Shown here: positions 18,463 to 25,267 of the stretch, one piece after another
How positions within the stretch are numbered: position 1 is the stretch's first letter
Layout of the letters: each line of letters begins with the position of its first letter
From: an uncultured Bacteroides sp.
GTDB taxonomy: Bacteria; Bacteroidota; Bacteroidia; Bacteroidales; Bacteroidaceae
Assembly (NCBI RefSeq): GCF_902491285.1
Contig: NZ_CABUHK010000042.1
Coordinates: 1 to 47,832 of the forward strand
Direction: 5' to 3'
DNA: 47,832 nucleotides
The notes under the pieces: generated by a model
Databases searched by the model: none
What the model was told of the DNA's origin: nothing
What the model saw: only the letters and a program-made list of their open reading frames with translations
Translations under genes and position numbers: made by a program

Positions 18463-18470
18463 TATCTTTG
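18463..18470 (+). promoter_or_regulatory. -7 box for the asparaginase gene
   Basis: TATCTTTG matches the -7 consensus exactly, 28 bp before the ATG at 18499. No exact TTTG is seen at the correct -33 distance. Confidence 0.7.
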
Positions 18471-18498
18471 TCAGCGTTTTAACAGAAATTCAACGATT

Positions 18499-19539
18499 AT
18501 GAAAGTAGATACTCCCTCTGTTTTGTTAATTTACACAGGTGGAACTATCGGAATGATAGAAAATCCTGAAACGGGTGCTTTAGAGAACTTTAATTTCGAC
18601 CATCTGCTCAAACATGTTCCTGAGCTGAAAAGATTCAACTACCGCATCTCTTCCTATCAATTCGAGCCCCCTCTCGACTCTTCAGATATGGAGCCTGCTT
18701 ATTGGGCAAAACTGGTAAAGATTATCAATTATAATTACGAGTATTTTGATGGTTTCGTCATCCTTCATGGGACAGACACCATGGCTTACACCGCTTCCGC
18801 TTTAAGCTTTATGCTGGAAAACCTAAGCAAACCCGTTATCCTCACCGGCTCGCAACTTCCTATCGGTACCTTGCGGACAGATGGAAAAGAAAATCTGATT
18901 ACCGCCATTGAAATTGCTGCCGCAAAGAATCCGGACGGCACAGCCATCGTTCCCGAAGTATGTATATTCTTCGAGAATCACTTAATGCGCGGCAACCGCA
19001 CCACCAAAATCAATGCGGAAAACTTCAACGCATTCCGATCCTTCAATTACCCTCCATTGGCACGCGTAGGTATCCATATCAAATACGAGCCCAATCTTAT
19101 CCGTAAGCCCGACCTTACCAAGCCTTTAAAACCACATTATCTGTTCGATACGAATGTAGTCATACTGACGCTCTTTCCCGGTATTCAAGAGAGTATCGTA
19201 ACTTCTCTCCTGCATGTTCCCGGATTGAAAGCAGTAGTCATGAAAACCTTCGGTTCAGGAAACGCACCACAAAAGGAATGGTTTATCCGCCAATTAAAGG
19301 AAGCCACCGAACGGGGGATTATCATCGTCAACATCACCCAATGTGCTTCGGGAGCTGTGGAAATGGGACGCTACGAGACGGGAATGCATCTTTTGGAAGC
19401 CGGTGTCATCAGCGGATATGACAGCACTCCCGAATGTGCCATCACCAAATTGATGTTCCTATTAGGACACGGATTATCCAATCAGGATATCCGAAACAAA
19501 ATGAACTCCTGCTTAATAGGGGAAATCACCAAACCTTGA
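18499..19539 (+). CDS. ansA: L-asparaginase type I
   Basis: This enzyme hydrolyses asparagine to aspartate and ammonia. It is 346 residues with no signal peptide, so it is cytoplasmic like E. coli AnsA rather than the periplasmic AnsB. The nucleophile Thr16 lies in YTGGTIGMI and the second catalytic pair Thr92-Asp93 in LHGTDTMA. GSQLPIGTLRTDGKENL near 117-133 carries the remaining active-site residues. It has its own promoter and a very strong terminator, and is not part of the trp operon. Type I enzymes are often allosteric with low affinity. Confidence 0.95.
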   Translation: MKVDTPSVLLIYTGGTIGMIENPETGALENFNFDHLLKHVPELKRFNYRISSYQFEPPLDSSDMEPAYWAKLVKIINYNYEYFDGFVILHGTDTMAYTASALSFMLENLSKPVILTGSQLPIGTLRTDGKENLITAIEIAAAKNPDGTAIVPEVCIFFENHLMRGNRTTKINAENFNAFRSFNYPPLARVGIHIKYEPNLIRKPDLTKPLKPHYLFDTNVVILTLFPGIQESIVTSLLHVPGLKAVVMKTFGSGNAPQKEWFIRQLKEATERGIIIVNITQCASGAVEMGRYETGMHLLEAGVISGYDSTPECAITKLMFLLGHGLSNQDIRNKMNSCLIGEITKP

Positions 19540-19576
19540 GTGTATAATATATATCCATTATATATTCATTGAAGTC

Positions 19577-19627
19577 CCTTAATCTTCTCTTTTACATAAT
19601 CCTGTAAAAGAGAAGATTAAGGATTTT
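19577..19627 (+). terminator. Strong terminator after ansA
   Basis: This is a perfect 20-bp stem, 19577-19596 with 19603-19622, around a 6-nt loop, followed by ATTTTT. Both arms contain the TCTTCTCTTTTAC / GTAAAAGAGAAGA run. Confidence 0.92.
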
Positions 19628-19792
19628 TCCCATCCGAAAGAGTGTCAATCAAACCCGATAGAGCCAAAGTAAAACCAAAACAGAAGTATATTTGCTTTCC
19701 TTACATAAAACAGCCCTGAATACATCTTATATATAAGATATGCAACTATTTTTGTCTGAGATTTGATTAAAACAATCAAGCAATATAACTAT

Positions 19793-19933
19793 ATGATAAA
19801 AAAAACAATGCTATTCATGCCAATCACTGGAATAACAATGGTAGATACTATTAAACTGAGTATTGACTTGTCGGCTACGAAGCTACCAAGAATAATCGTC
19901 ATGAACAGATTAACATCATTAAACTCTTGCTGA
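19793..19933 (+). CDS. Possible 46-residue peptide
   Basis: ATG at 19793, in the A-rich setting CTATATGATAAAAAAAAC, opens a frame of 46 codons beginning MIKKTMLFMPITGITM, mildly hydrophobic at the start and basic towards the end, with one Cys as last residue. No family is recognised and no promoter is obvious just upstream, so it may be a relic or chance. Confidence 0.25.
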   Translation: MIKKTMLFMPITGITMVDTIKLSIDLSATKLPRIIVMNRLTSLNSC

Positions 19934-20010
19934 TTTACATTTTATAGAGAAAGTTATACATATCACGAATTTTAGCTCCCTATATTAAGAGTTTATTCTA
20001 AAATAATATC

Positions 20011-20018
20011 TATATTTG
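20011..20018 (+). promoter_or_regulatory. -7 box for the four-gene polysaccharide operon
   Basis: TATATTTG is a perfect -7 match. Transcription would begin near 20025, which rules out the GTG at 20023 as start of the receiver gene and supports ATG 20095 with a 70-nt leader. Confidence 0.7.
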
Positions 20019-20094
20019 CACAGTGTTACAAATCAGTGACAACAAGCTAATCTATAAATCAATAACAAAGCAAGCAATAGAAAAGTCTATTCAT

Positions 20095-20460
20095 ATGAAA
20101 AAAAAAATTTTACTAGTCGACGACAAGGCGACAATCGGAAAAGTGGCCGGTGTTTATTTAGGAAAAGATTATGATTTTACCTATTTGGAAGATCCTATTA
20201 AAGCTATAGAGTGGCTTAATGAAGGAAATATGCCCGATCTTATCATTTCGGATATCCGTATGCCACTTATGATGGGAGATGAATTTTTAAAGTACATGAA
20301 GAATAACGAGTTATTCAAGTCAATTCCCATCGTCATGCTATCCAGCGAAGAAAGTACGACAGAAAGAATCAGATTATTGGAAGAAGGAGCTGAAGACTAC
20401 ATTTTGAAGCCATTCAATCCATTGGAACTTAAAATCCGAATAAAAAAGATTATCGACTAA
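20095..20460 (+). CDS. Single-domain response regulator (receiver only)
   Basis: This 121-residue protein is a complete CheY-like receiver and nothing else. The acidic pocket Asp9-Asp10 (LLVDDK), phosphoacceptor Asp53 (ISDIRMP), Ser83/84 (MLSSEE) and Lys105 (ILKPF) are all present, so it should be phosphorylated. No histidine kinase lies nearby and there is no output domain, so it must act by protein contact. It is the first gene of an operon, 15 bp before a sugar-phosphate transferase whose N-terminus looks like a dead receiver; that protein is the natural candidate partner (inference). A start at GTG 20023 would add 24 residues but lies at the transcript start. Confidence 0.9.
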   Translation: MKKKILLVDDKATIGKVAGVYLGKDYDFTYLEDPIKAIEWLNEGNMPDLIISDIRMPLMMGDEFLKYMKNNELFKSIPIVMLSSEESTTERIRLLEEGAEDYILKPFNPLELKIRIKKIID

Positions 20461-20475
20461 CACCAAAATTCCTAC

Positions 20476-21636
20476 ATGCAATATTTTATTTATATAGGCA
20501 AAGATAGTAAAACAATCGAGCTGTTCTCTAAACTAAGTATAGGGGTATTCTATGCGATATCGAATTGTAATAAAGCTATCAAAGTGCTGGATAAGATACG
20601 GGAAAAATATGACACTGCTCTTTTTTTTGAGCAGGTAAGCCTGTCTAAAGATATTGCTGATATACGCTATATGCGCCAAAAATATCCGGGACTTTATATG
20701 GTACTTGTGATTGACTCTTTATCCAAAGAGGAAGCAGCAGAGTATCTCAAAGCAGGAATTAATAATACCGTCAAATACGAGACTACTCACGAAGCCCTGA
20801 CCGACTTATCAACCTTCCTCAAACGCAGGAAAGAACAGAAGATTAAGGCTCTTCAGCTCAAAGCACAGAATATAAATGCTTTTAAGTTGCCGCTATGGAA
20901 AAGAGTTTTTGATATATTCTTTTCGGGAATGGCAATCCTATGCCTTTCTCCTCTTTTGATACTCACGGCATTAGCCATCCGGATAGAGAGCAAGGGGCCT
21001 ATTATCTACAAATCCAAACGGGTAGGAAGCAATTATCAGATATTCGATTTCCTCAAGTTCCGTTCGATGTATACCGATGCCGACAAGCATCTGAAAGACT
21101 TTAATGCCCTTAACCAATATCAGGAAGAAGAACAGGACATTTGGGGAGAAGAAGAACAGGAAACAGCACTCAACGAAAATGCCGATGAAGAAGAAATTCT
21201 CCTGATATCTGATGACTTCGTTATCACCGAAGAAGATTATATCCACAAGAAATCCAAAGAAAAGAACAACGCTTTCGTTAAACTGGAGAATGACCCGAGA
21301 ATAACGAAGATTGGACGTTTTATCCGCAAATATAGTATTGATGAACTACCACAGCTCATCAATATATTAAAAGGAGATATGTCGATAGTAGGCAACCGCC
21401 CTCTCCCGCTCTACGAAGCCGAACTACTGACCAGCGACGAGCATATCGACCGTTTTATGGGACCGGCAGGGTTAACCGGCCTGTGGCAAGTGGAAAAAAG
21501 AGGTGAAGCCGGAAAACTTTCCGCCGAAGAACGCAAGCAACTGGATATCACCTATGCAAAGACATTCTCTTTTGGGCTGGATATAAAAATTATTTTGAAA
21601 ACAGTTACTGCATTTATTCAAAAAGAGAATGTATAA
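20476..21636 (+). CDS. Polyprenyl-phosphate sugar transferase with pseudo-receiver and acidic insert
   Basis: The C-terminal part (about 137-386) is a bacterial sugar transferase of the WcaJ/PglC superfamily, which loads the first sugar phosphate onto undecaprenyl phosphate at the inner membrane. Seen are KRVFDIFFSGMAILCLSP (membrane element, 143-160), KFRSMYTDAD, the catalytic Asp-Glu in YSIDELPQ, KGDMSIVGNRPLP and GLTGLWQV. The N-terminal 115 residues have the alternating strand/helix layout of a receiver domain but lack the phosphoacceptor (FFEQ at that place). An acidic insert (about 216-262, with EEEQ, EEEQE and DEEE runs) splits the catalytic domain between FRSMYTDAD and the SIDELPQ motif. 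Both additions suggest regulation of the committed step by the neighbouring receiver. The exact sugar is unknown. Confidence 0.9.
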   Translation: MQYFIYIGKDSKTIELFSKLSIGVFYAISNCNKAIKVLDKIREKYDTALFFEQVSLSKDIADIRYMRQKYPGLYMVLVIDSLSKEEAAEYLKAGINNTVKYETTHEALTDLSTFLKRRKEQKIKALQLKAQNINAFKLPLWKRVFDIFFSGMAILCLSPLLILTALAIRIESKGPIIYKSKRVGSNYQIFDFLKFRSMYTDADKHLKDFNALNQYQEEEQDIWGEEEQETALNENADEEEILLISDDFVITEEDYIHKKSKEKNNAFVKLENDPRITKIGRFIRKYSIDELPQLINILKGDMSIVGNRPLPLYEAELLTSDEHIDRFMGPAGLTGLWQVEKRGEAGKLSAEERKQLDITYAKTFSFGLDIKIILKTVTAFIQKENV

Positions 21637-21650
21637 TCCTCTTTCGGACG

Positions 21651-22595
21651 ATGGACTCCTATATCTACATAATAGATGATTTGGTATTCTTCTTCACAGG
21701 GGCTTTATTCCTATATCTTTTTGTAATGGCAGTAGCTTCACATTTCAAGCACATCATCTATCCCAAAACTCAAAAGAAGTACAATTGCGCTATTCTCATC
21801 CGAGAAGATAGCCCGCTCCTTGCCATCCATAAAGAAGGGCCTTATGAGTTTATCGCTTATAATGACTTATACCAAAGCATCATCAGTTTAGACAAAGAAC
21901 AGTATAGCCTGGTACTTATCCTATCCGATACGGCTTATGCCCTGTCGCCACGACTGATGGATAATATATATAATGCCTACGATTCAGGCATACAAGCCAT
22001 CCAATTGCATACAATTACAGAAAACCGCAAAGGTTTTCGAAACCGTTTCCGTATCTTATGTGATGAAATAAAAAACAGTCTTTACAGAGCAGGAAACACA
22101 CAGTTCGGATTATCTTCCAATCTACTCGGAACCAATATGGCTATTGAATTGGAATGGCTGCAAAAGAATCTGAAAAGCTCAAAAACCAATATCGAACGTA
22201 AGTTGCTCCGGCAGAATATCTATATCGATTACCTGCCGGACGCCATTGTTTACTGTCAATCCGCTCCTGCCTGCCCATACCGGAAACGTATCCGGAAGAT
22301 GGCTTCCTATTTACTCCCTTCCTTATTAGAAGGAAACTGGAGTTTCTTTAACCGAATTATACAGCAATTGATACCTTCTCCGTTAAATTTATGTATCTTC
22401 GTAGGTGTTTGGGCTTCATTGATTACAAGATACAACTGGACTGCATCATTTAGCTGGTGGGTTCTGCTTTTCGGCTTATTGATTACATACAGCCTGGCAA
22501 TCCCTGATTATTTGGTAGAGGATAAAAAGAAGAAAAAACATTCAATATGGAGAAAAAGACATTTAAACAACGAATTAAAGGAAACCCCGGCTTAA
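21651..22595 (+). CDS. Degenerate family-2 glycosyltransferase-like membrane protein
   Basis: This 314-residue protein has an N-terminal membrane helix (about 11-30), a Rossmann-like cytoplasmic part and two C-terminal helices (about 243-262, 266-286). The order of elements follows membrane GT2 enzymes: a strand CAILIRED, a position equivalent to the DxD motif (ILSDTAYALSPRL, 90-102), GLSSNLLGTNMAI (153-165), and an acceptor-loop-like IERKLLRQNIYIDYLPDAIVY (starts at 181). The DxD is reduced to Ser-Asp-Thr, the expected Glu/Asp-Asp pair becomes IE, and no QxxRW is seen. It is either a non-catalytic partner or an enzyme with altered chemistry. It lies 14 bp after the sugar transferase gene and overlaps the next gene by 49 bp. 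The family assignment rests on pattern, not search. Confidence 0.6.
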   Translation: MDSYIYIIDDLVFFFTGALFLYLFVMAVASHFKHIIYPKTQKKYNCAILIREDSPLLAIHKEGPYEFIAYNDLYQSIISLDKEQYSLVLILSDTAYALSPRLMDNIYNAYDSGIQAIQLHTITENRKGFRNRFRILCDEIKNSLYRAGNTQFGLSSNLLGTNMAIELEWLQKNLKSSKTNIERKLLRQNIYIDYLPDAIVYCQSAPACPYRKRIRKMASYLLPSLLEGNWSFFNRIIQQLIPSPLNLCIFVGVWASLITRYNWTASFSWWVLLFGLLITYSLAIPDYLVEDKKKKKHSIWRKRHLNNELKETPA

Positions 22596-23194
22596 GACAG
22601 GCTGTCCACCGCTTCGTCATGCATCCCGTGAAGACCCGCCCTAACTGGTGGATACGTCTTTTGGGTTTCATCTATCTGAAACGTGGCAAAGGCTCTGTTA
22701 TATATCGTAGTGTACGCAAAGATCTTCCACCCTTCAATCGGTTCTCGCTAGGGAAATATTCTGTTGTAGAAGACTTCTCCTGCCTTAACAATGCAGTCGG
22801 CGACTTGACGATCGGAGATTACACCCGCATCGGATTAAGAAATACAATCATAGGCCCCGTTCATATCGGCAATCACGTCAATCTGGCCCAGAATGTGACT
22901 GTCACAGGGCTCAATCACAATTATCAGGATGCTGAAAAGATGATTGATGAACAAGGAGTCAGCACACAGCCGGTCGTTATTGAAGACGATGTATGGGTAG
23001 GCGCCAATTCGGTGATTCTTCCGGGGGTAACTTTAGGAAAACATTGCGTAGTGGCTGCCGGAAGCGTAGTCAGCCGTCCTGTTCCGCCCTATTCCATATG
23101 TGCGGGATGCCCTGCTAAAATTATCAAGGCGTACAATTTTGAAACAAAAGAATGGGAAAAAGTAGAAAAAGTACCTGTCAGTAACCATAAATAA
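22547..23194 (+). CDS. Hexapeptide-repeat acyltransferase (WcaF/NodL type)
   Basis: This enzyme probably O-acetylates a sugar of the operon's product using acetyl-CoA. It is 215 residues with a left-handed beta-helix made of hexapeptide repeats (about 70-185: VGDLTIGDYTRIG, VVIEDDVWVGANSVI, VTLGKHCVVAAGSVV). The catalytic His is probably His124 in GLNHNY, and CPAKIIK closes the domain. The first 65 residues are basic with Trp pairs and lie outside the repeats. The ATG at 22547 is 49 bp inside the previous gene, in another frame, so the two are translationally linked. Last gene of the operon. Confidence 0.9.
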   Translation: MEKKTFKQRIKGNPGLRQAVHRFVMHPVKTRPNWWIRLLGFIYLKRGKGSVIYRSVRKDLPPFNRFSLGKYSVVEDFSCLNNAVGDLTIGDYTRIGLRNTIIGPVHIGNHVNLAQNVTVTGLNHNYQDAEKMIDEQGVSTQPVVIEDDVWVGANSVILPGVTLGKHCVVAAGSVVSRPVPPYSICAGCPAKIIKAYNFETKEWEKVEKVPVSNHK

Positions 23195-23252
23195 TGAGAA
23201 TAGTTGCGCAATATACCTGATATTGGTGATTGTGATGCATGCTGAAACCCAC

Positions 23253-23365
23253 TACCTTTGCAGTATCAGAATTGAATTAATTAGTCATAATTTTATTACG
23301 TAGCCACATTTAAGTAAAAATGAAATAGAGTCCCGCCGAAGCGATTTCGTCGGGATTTTGTTTTT
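23253..23365 (+). ncRNA. Candidate small RNA, plus strand
   Basis: A -7 box TACCTTTG (23253-23260, with ATTG about 20 nt before it) is followed about 70 bp later by a hairpin: TCCCG and CGAA (23331-23340) pair with TTCG and CGGGA (23346-23355), one mismatch, then TTTTGTTTTT. The predicted transcript is about 23267-23365, roughly 95 nt, with no frame longer than two codons after its only ATG. It could also be a short terminated leader without a gene. Confidence 0.5.
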
Positions 23366-23435
23366 AATATATCGTCAAGCATAGATAATATCCTGCCAAA
23401 CCTACAAATAAGTGCACAATCAAATTTCAGAACCC

Positions 23436-23688
23436 AAAAAAAACGAGCCAATTCCTTTATGGAACCACTCGCCTCACATCAGAAAAGCCTTAAAGGCTTT
23501 TCTTTTCATTACCTCTTTTTTCCTGAAAACTAATCTTCTTTTTACCCTAAAACGTTTACCTATTGTTATCCTTTTACCTTCTATTAAAACTTTCCTATTG
23601 AACTAAAACTTTAATACCTTAAATTTATTGTCTAATCTAATACCTTCTATTTTCTTTTATCTTATAAACTAATAGCAATTTCCCAATT
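23436..23688 (-). ncRNA. Candidate 250-nt RNA, minus strand
   Basis: The promoter is the best in the window after that of trp: TTTG (23722-23725), a 19-nt spacer and TACCTTTG (23695-23702) on the minus strand. About 250 nt downstream a 9-bp stem AGAAAAGCC/GGCTTTTCT (23481-23503) and a second hairpin (23444-23471, CGAG...TTCC with GGAA...CTCG) end in eight T (23443-23436). The body is purine-rich with repeated AAGGTATTA and AAAGTTTTA and has no credible reading frame. Promoter, size and terminator fit a free-standing RNA. It is not matched to a named family here. Confidence 0.65.
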
Positions 23689-23755
23689 GCACTGCAAAGG
23701 TACGAATAATTTCCGTGTGCGCAAACGGTTTTATATTTAATAACATTTCAGCCGA

Positions 23756-24367
23756 CTACAAATCTTTCACATCACTCAGCGCAACCAGCTTATTTACAAT
23801 AGCATAGATAGTTAAACCGGCTGCACTATGTATTTGCAATTTTTTGCTAATATTCCTCCTGTGAGTGATGACTGTGTGAATGGATAAAAACAGTTTTTCC
23901 GCAATTTCCTTATTTGTCATTCCTTTCACCACACAGATCACGATTTCTTTCTCCCGCTGACTAAGTGCATCCTGATTATCTGTTTCTTCTTCCTCTGAAG
24001 CCACATCCAACAAACCGGTAATCTTCTTAGAAAGTATTTCCAAATCATCGAAGATAGAAATAGACTCATCGTACTTGCTCAACAAGGAAGCGTCTACAAA
24101 AGAAGTGACCAAAGCTATCACACGTATTCTTTTACCGGACATTTCTTCCCGGAACTTACCCACATCGAAATAATCGCCGAAAGTCGGATTGACAATCAGC
24201 ATATCAGGACACTGCGTCCGGACACAATCATGCAACGCTTCGACAGAAAGCAATTCGATGGGTTGTATCTTTACATTAGAAAGACGTTTTAAAGCAGCAG
24301 TCAATCCGCCGCGAATAATCACAGAGGTTTCCGCAATCGCAATTCGGATAACTTCGTTATTTTTCAT
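23756..24367 (-). CDS. LuxR/NarL-type regulator with pseudo-receiver
   Basis: This 203-residue DNA-binding protein has a C-terminal LuxR helix-turn-helix (about 134-195, LSQREKEIVICVVKGMTNKE, then IAEKLFLSIHTVITHR). The N-terminal 120 residues have the layout of a receiver, but the phosphoacceptor position reads LIVNPTFGD, with Asn60 in place of Asp, and the first acidic pair is AET. It is therefore unlikely to be switched by phosphorylation. Its start overlaps the end of the hemerythrin gene by 11 bp, so it is probably co-translated with it and may respond to the state of that protein (inference). Confidence 0.88.
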   Translation of the reverse strand: MKNNEVIRIAIAETSVIIRGGLTAALKRLSNVKIQPIELLSVEALHDCVRTQCPDMLIVNPTFGDYFDVGKFREEMSGKRIRVIALVTSFVDASLLSKYDESISIFDDLEILSKKITGLLDVASEEEETDNQDALSQREKEIVICVVKGMTNKEIAEKLFLSIHTVITHRRNISKKLQIHSAAGLTIYAIVNKLVALSDVKDL

Positions 24368-25061
24368 TTTCTCTAATCCTCCTTTCCAAGTTCAGAATAG
24401 CAGGAACAAAAATATAATCTTCCACCTTACAATGAGATTCCAAACCGGCCTCACAAGCATAAATATCAAAAAGAGCCGCATTTAAAAGATTCTCATTGGC
24501 CTTGGCTGGACAATATTTAATAATAATATTCTTAAGTTCCGTCAACTTCTCTCCTACCTGGTCATGATGCTTGGAGAATGTGCTGATTTGATAATTCTTC
24601 GGAGCATTCCCCGCAATCAACGCATCGACATACTTGAACACGGTTTTCTCTTCATAATCCATATGCTTACGTACTTCGCGTGTATATTCATCGAAAAACT
24701 TCAGAATAAGAAAAGCGACATCATCCTGTGAGCAGTCGATAGCCTCAATCAGTTTGCGCCGTATAGCGGGAAGAGAAAAATCAAGGAAATAACTATGTGC
24801 TTGTCGCAAATAGTCAATTAATCCCGGTATGGAAATATTATCTTTATCACCGTTCAACCGTGAAAAGCCTTCAGCTATGAAATTGACCACAATCAGAAAA
24901 GTCTGGCAGTCTACCCCGTTCTGCTCACAGACTTCTTTCACTGTTTTATCTCCGAAACCCAAGGATAGTCCGAAACGGCTCATCACTTGCAATAAAGAAT
25001 AATCGTCACTGATGAGATCAATCATCTTATCAGTTGATTTATATTTTTGTAAATTATCCAT
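24357..25061 (-). CDS. Hemerythrin-like di-iron protein (RIC/YtfE/ScdA type)
   Basis: This 234-residue cytoplasmic protein has a DUF542-like N-terminus (about 10-75) and a four-helix hemerythrin domain (about 80-230). The likely iron ligands are His89, His133, Glu137, His165 or His166, His210 and Glu214 (RQAHSYF, KHMDYEE, SKHHDQV, ESHCKVED), the pattern seen in YtfE. The conserved Cys of ScdA/YtfE appears as VCEQNGVDC near 44-52. Family members repair iron-sulfur clusters or reduce nitric oxide after oxidative and nitrosative stress. It is first in a two-gene operon. A -7-like TTTCTTTG (25088-25095, minus strand) lies 27 bp upstream. Confidence 0.9.
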   Translation of the reverse strand: MDNLQKYKSTDKMIDLISDDYSLLQVMSRFGLSLGFGDKTVKEVCEQNGVDCQTFLIVVNFIAEGFSRLNGDKDNISIPGLIDYLRQAHSYFLDFSLPAIRRKLIEAIDCSQDDVAFLILKFFDEYTREVRKHMDYEEKTVFKYVDALIAGNAPKNYQISTFSKHHDQVGEKLTELKNIIIKYCPAKANENLLNAALFDIYACEAGLESHCKVEDYIFVPAILNLERRIRENEK

Positions 25062-25217
25062 CGATACCTACTTTATATTAGAGACTGCAAAGAAACGGAA
25101 TATTTCACTGAAACGCAATCATTATTTATAGGTATTTTAAATCATTACAAAATCCAAAATACTAATTACATGCTACTATTTTGCATAGCAAACCTAGGTG
25201 CGCATCTCTTTTTTTAG

Positions 25218-25225
25218 TAATTTTG
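25218..25225 (+). promoter_or_regulatory. -7 box for the AICAR transformylase gene
   Basis: TAATTTTG matches TAnnTTTG, 42 bp before the ATG at 25268. No -33 TTTG is seen at the right distance. Confidence 0.55.
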
Positions 25226-25267
25226 TCGCTATCAATTTGTAATTAATAACTCATAATAATTAATAAA

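Larger units (their letters stand above)
19628..20094. other. Leader region upstream of the polysaccharide operon
   Basis: The stretch is AT-rich and holds a perfect 16-bp palindrome ATCTTATATATAAGAT (19724-19739), a possible 46-codon frame (19793-19933) and a -7 box at 20011-20018. The palindrome has the same TATATAT core as the array at 9793-9870. Nothing else is recognised. Confidence 0.5.

Noticed and set aside
20023..20094. Longer receiver protein starting at GTG 20023
   Set aside because: The start would coincide with the predicted transcript start, and the receiver fold begins at MKKKILLVDD.
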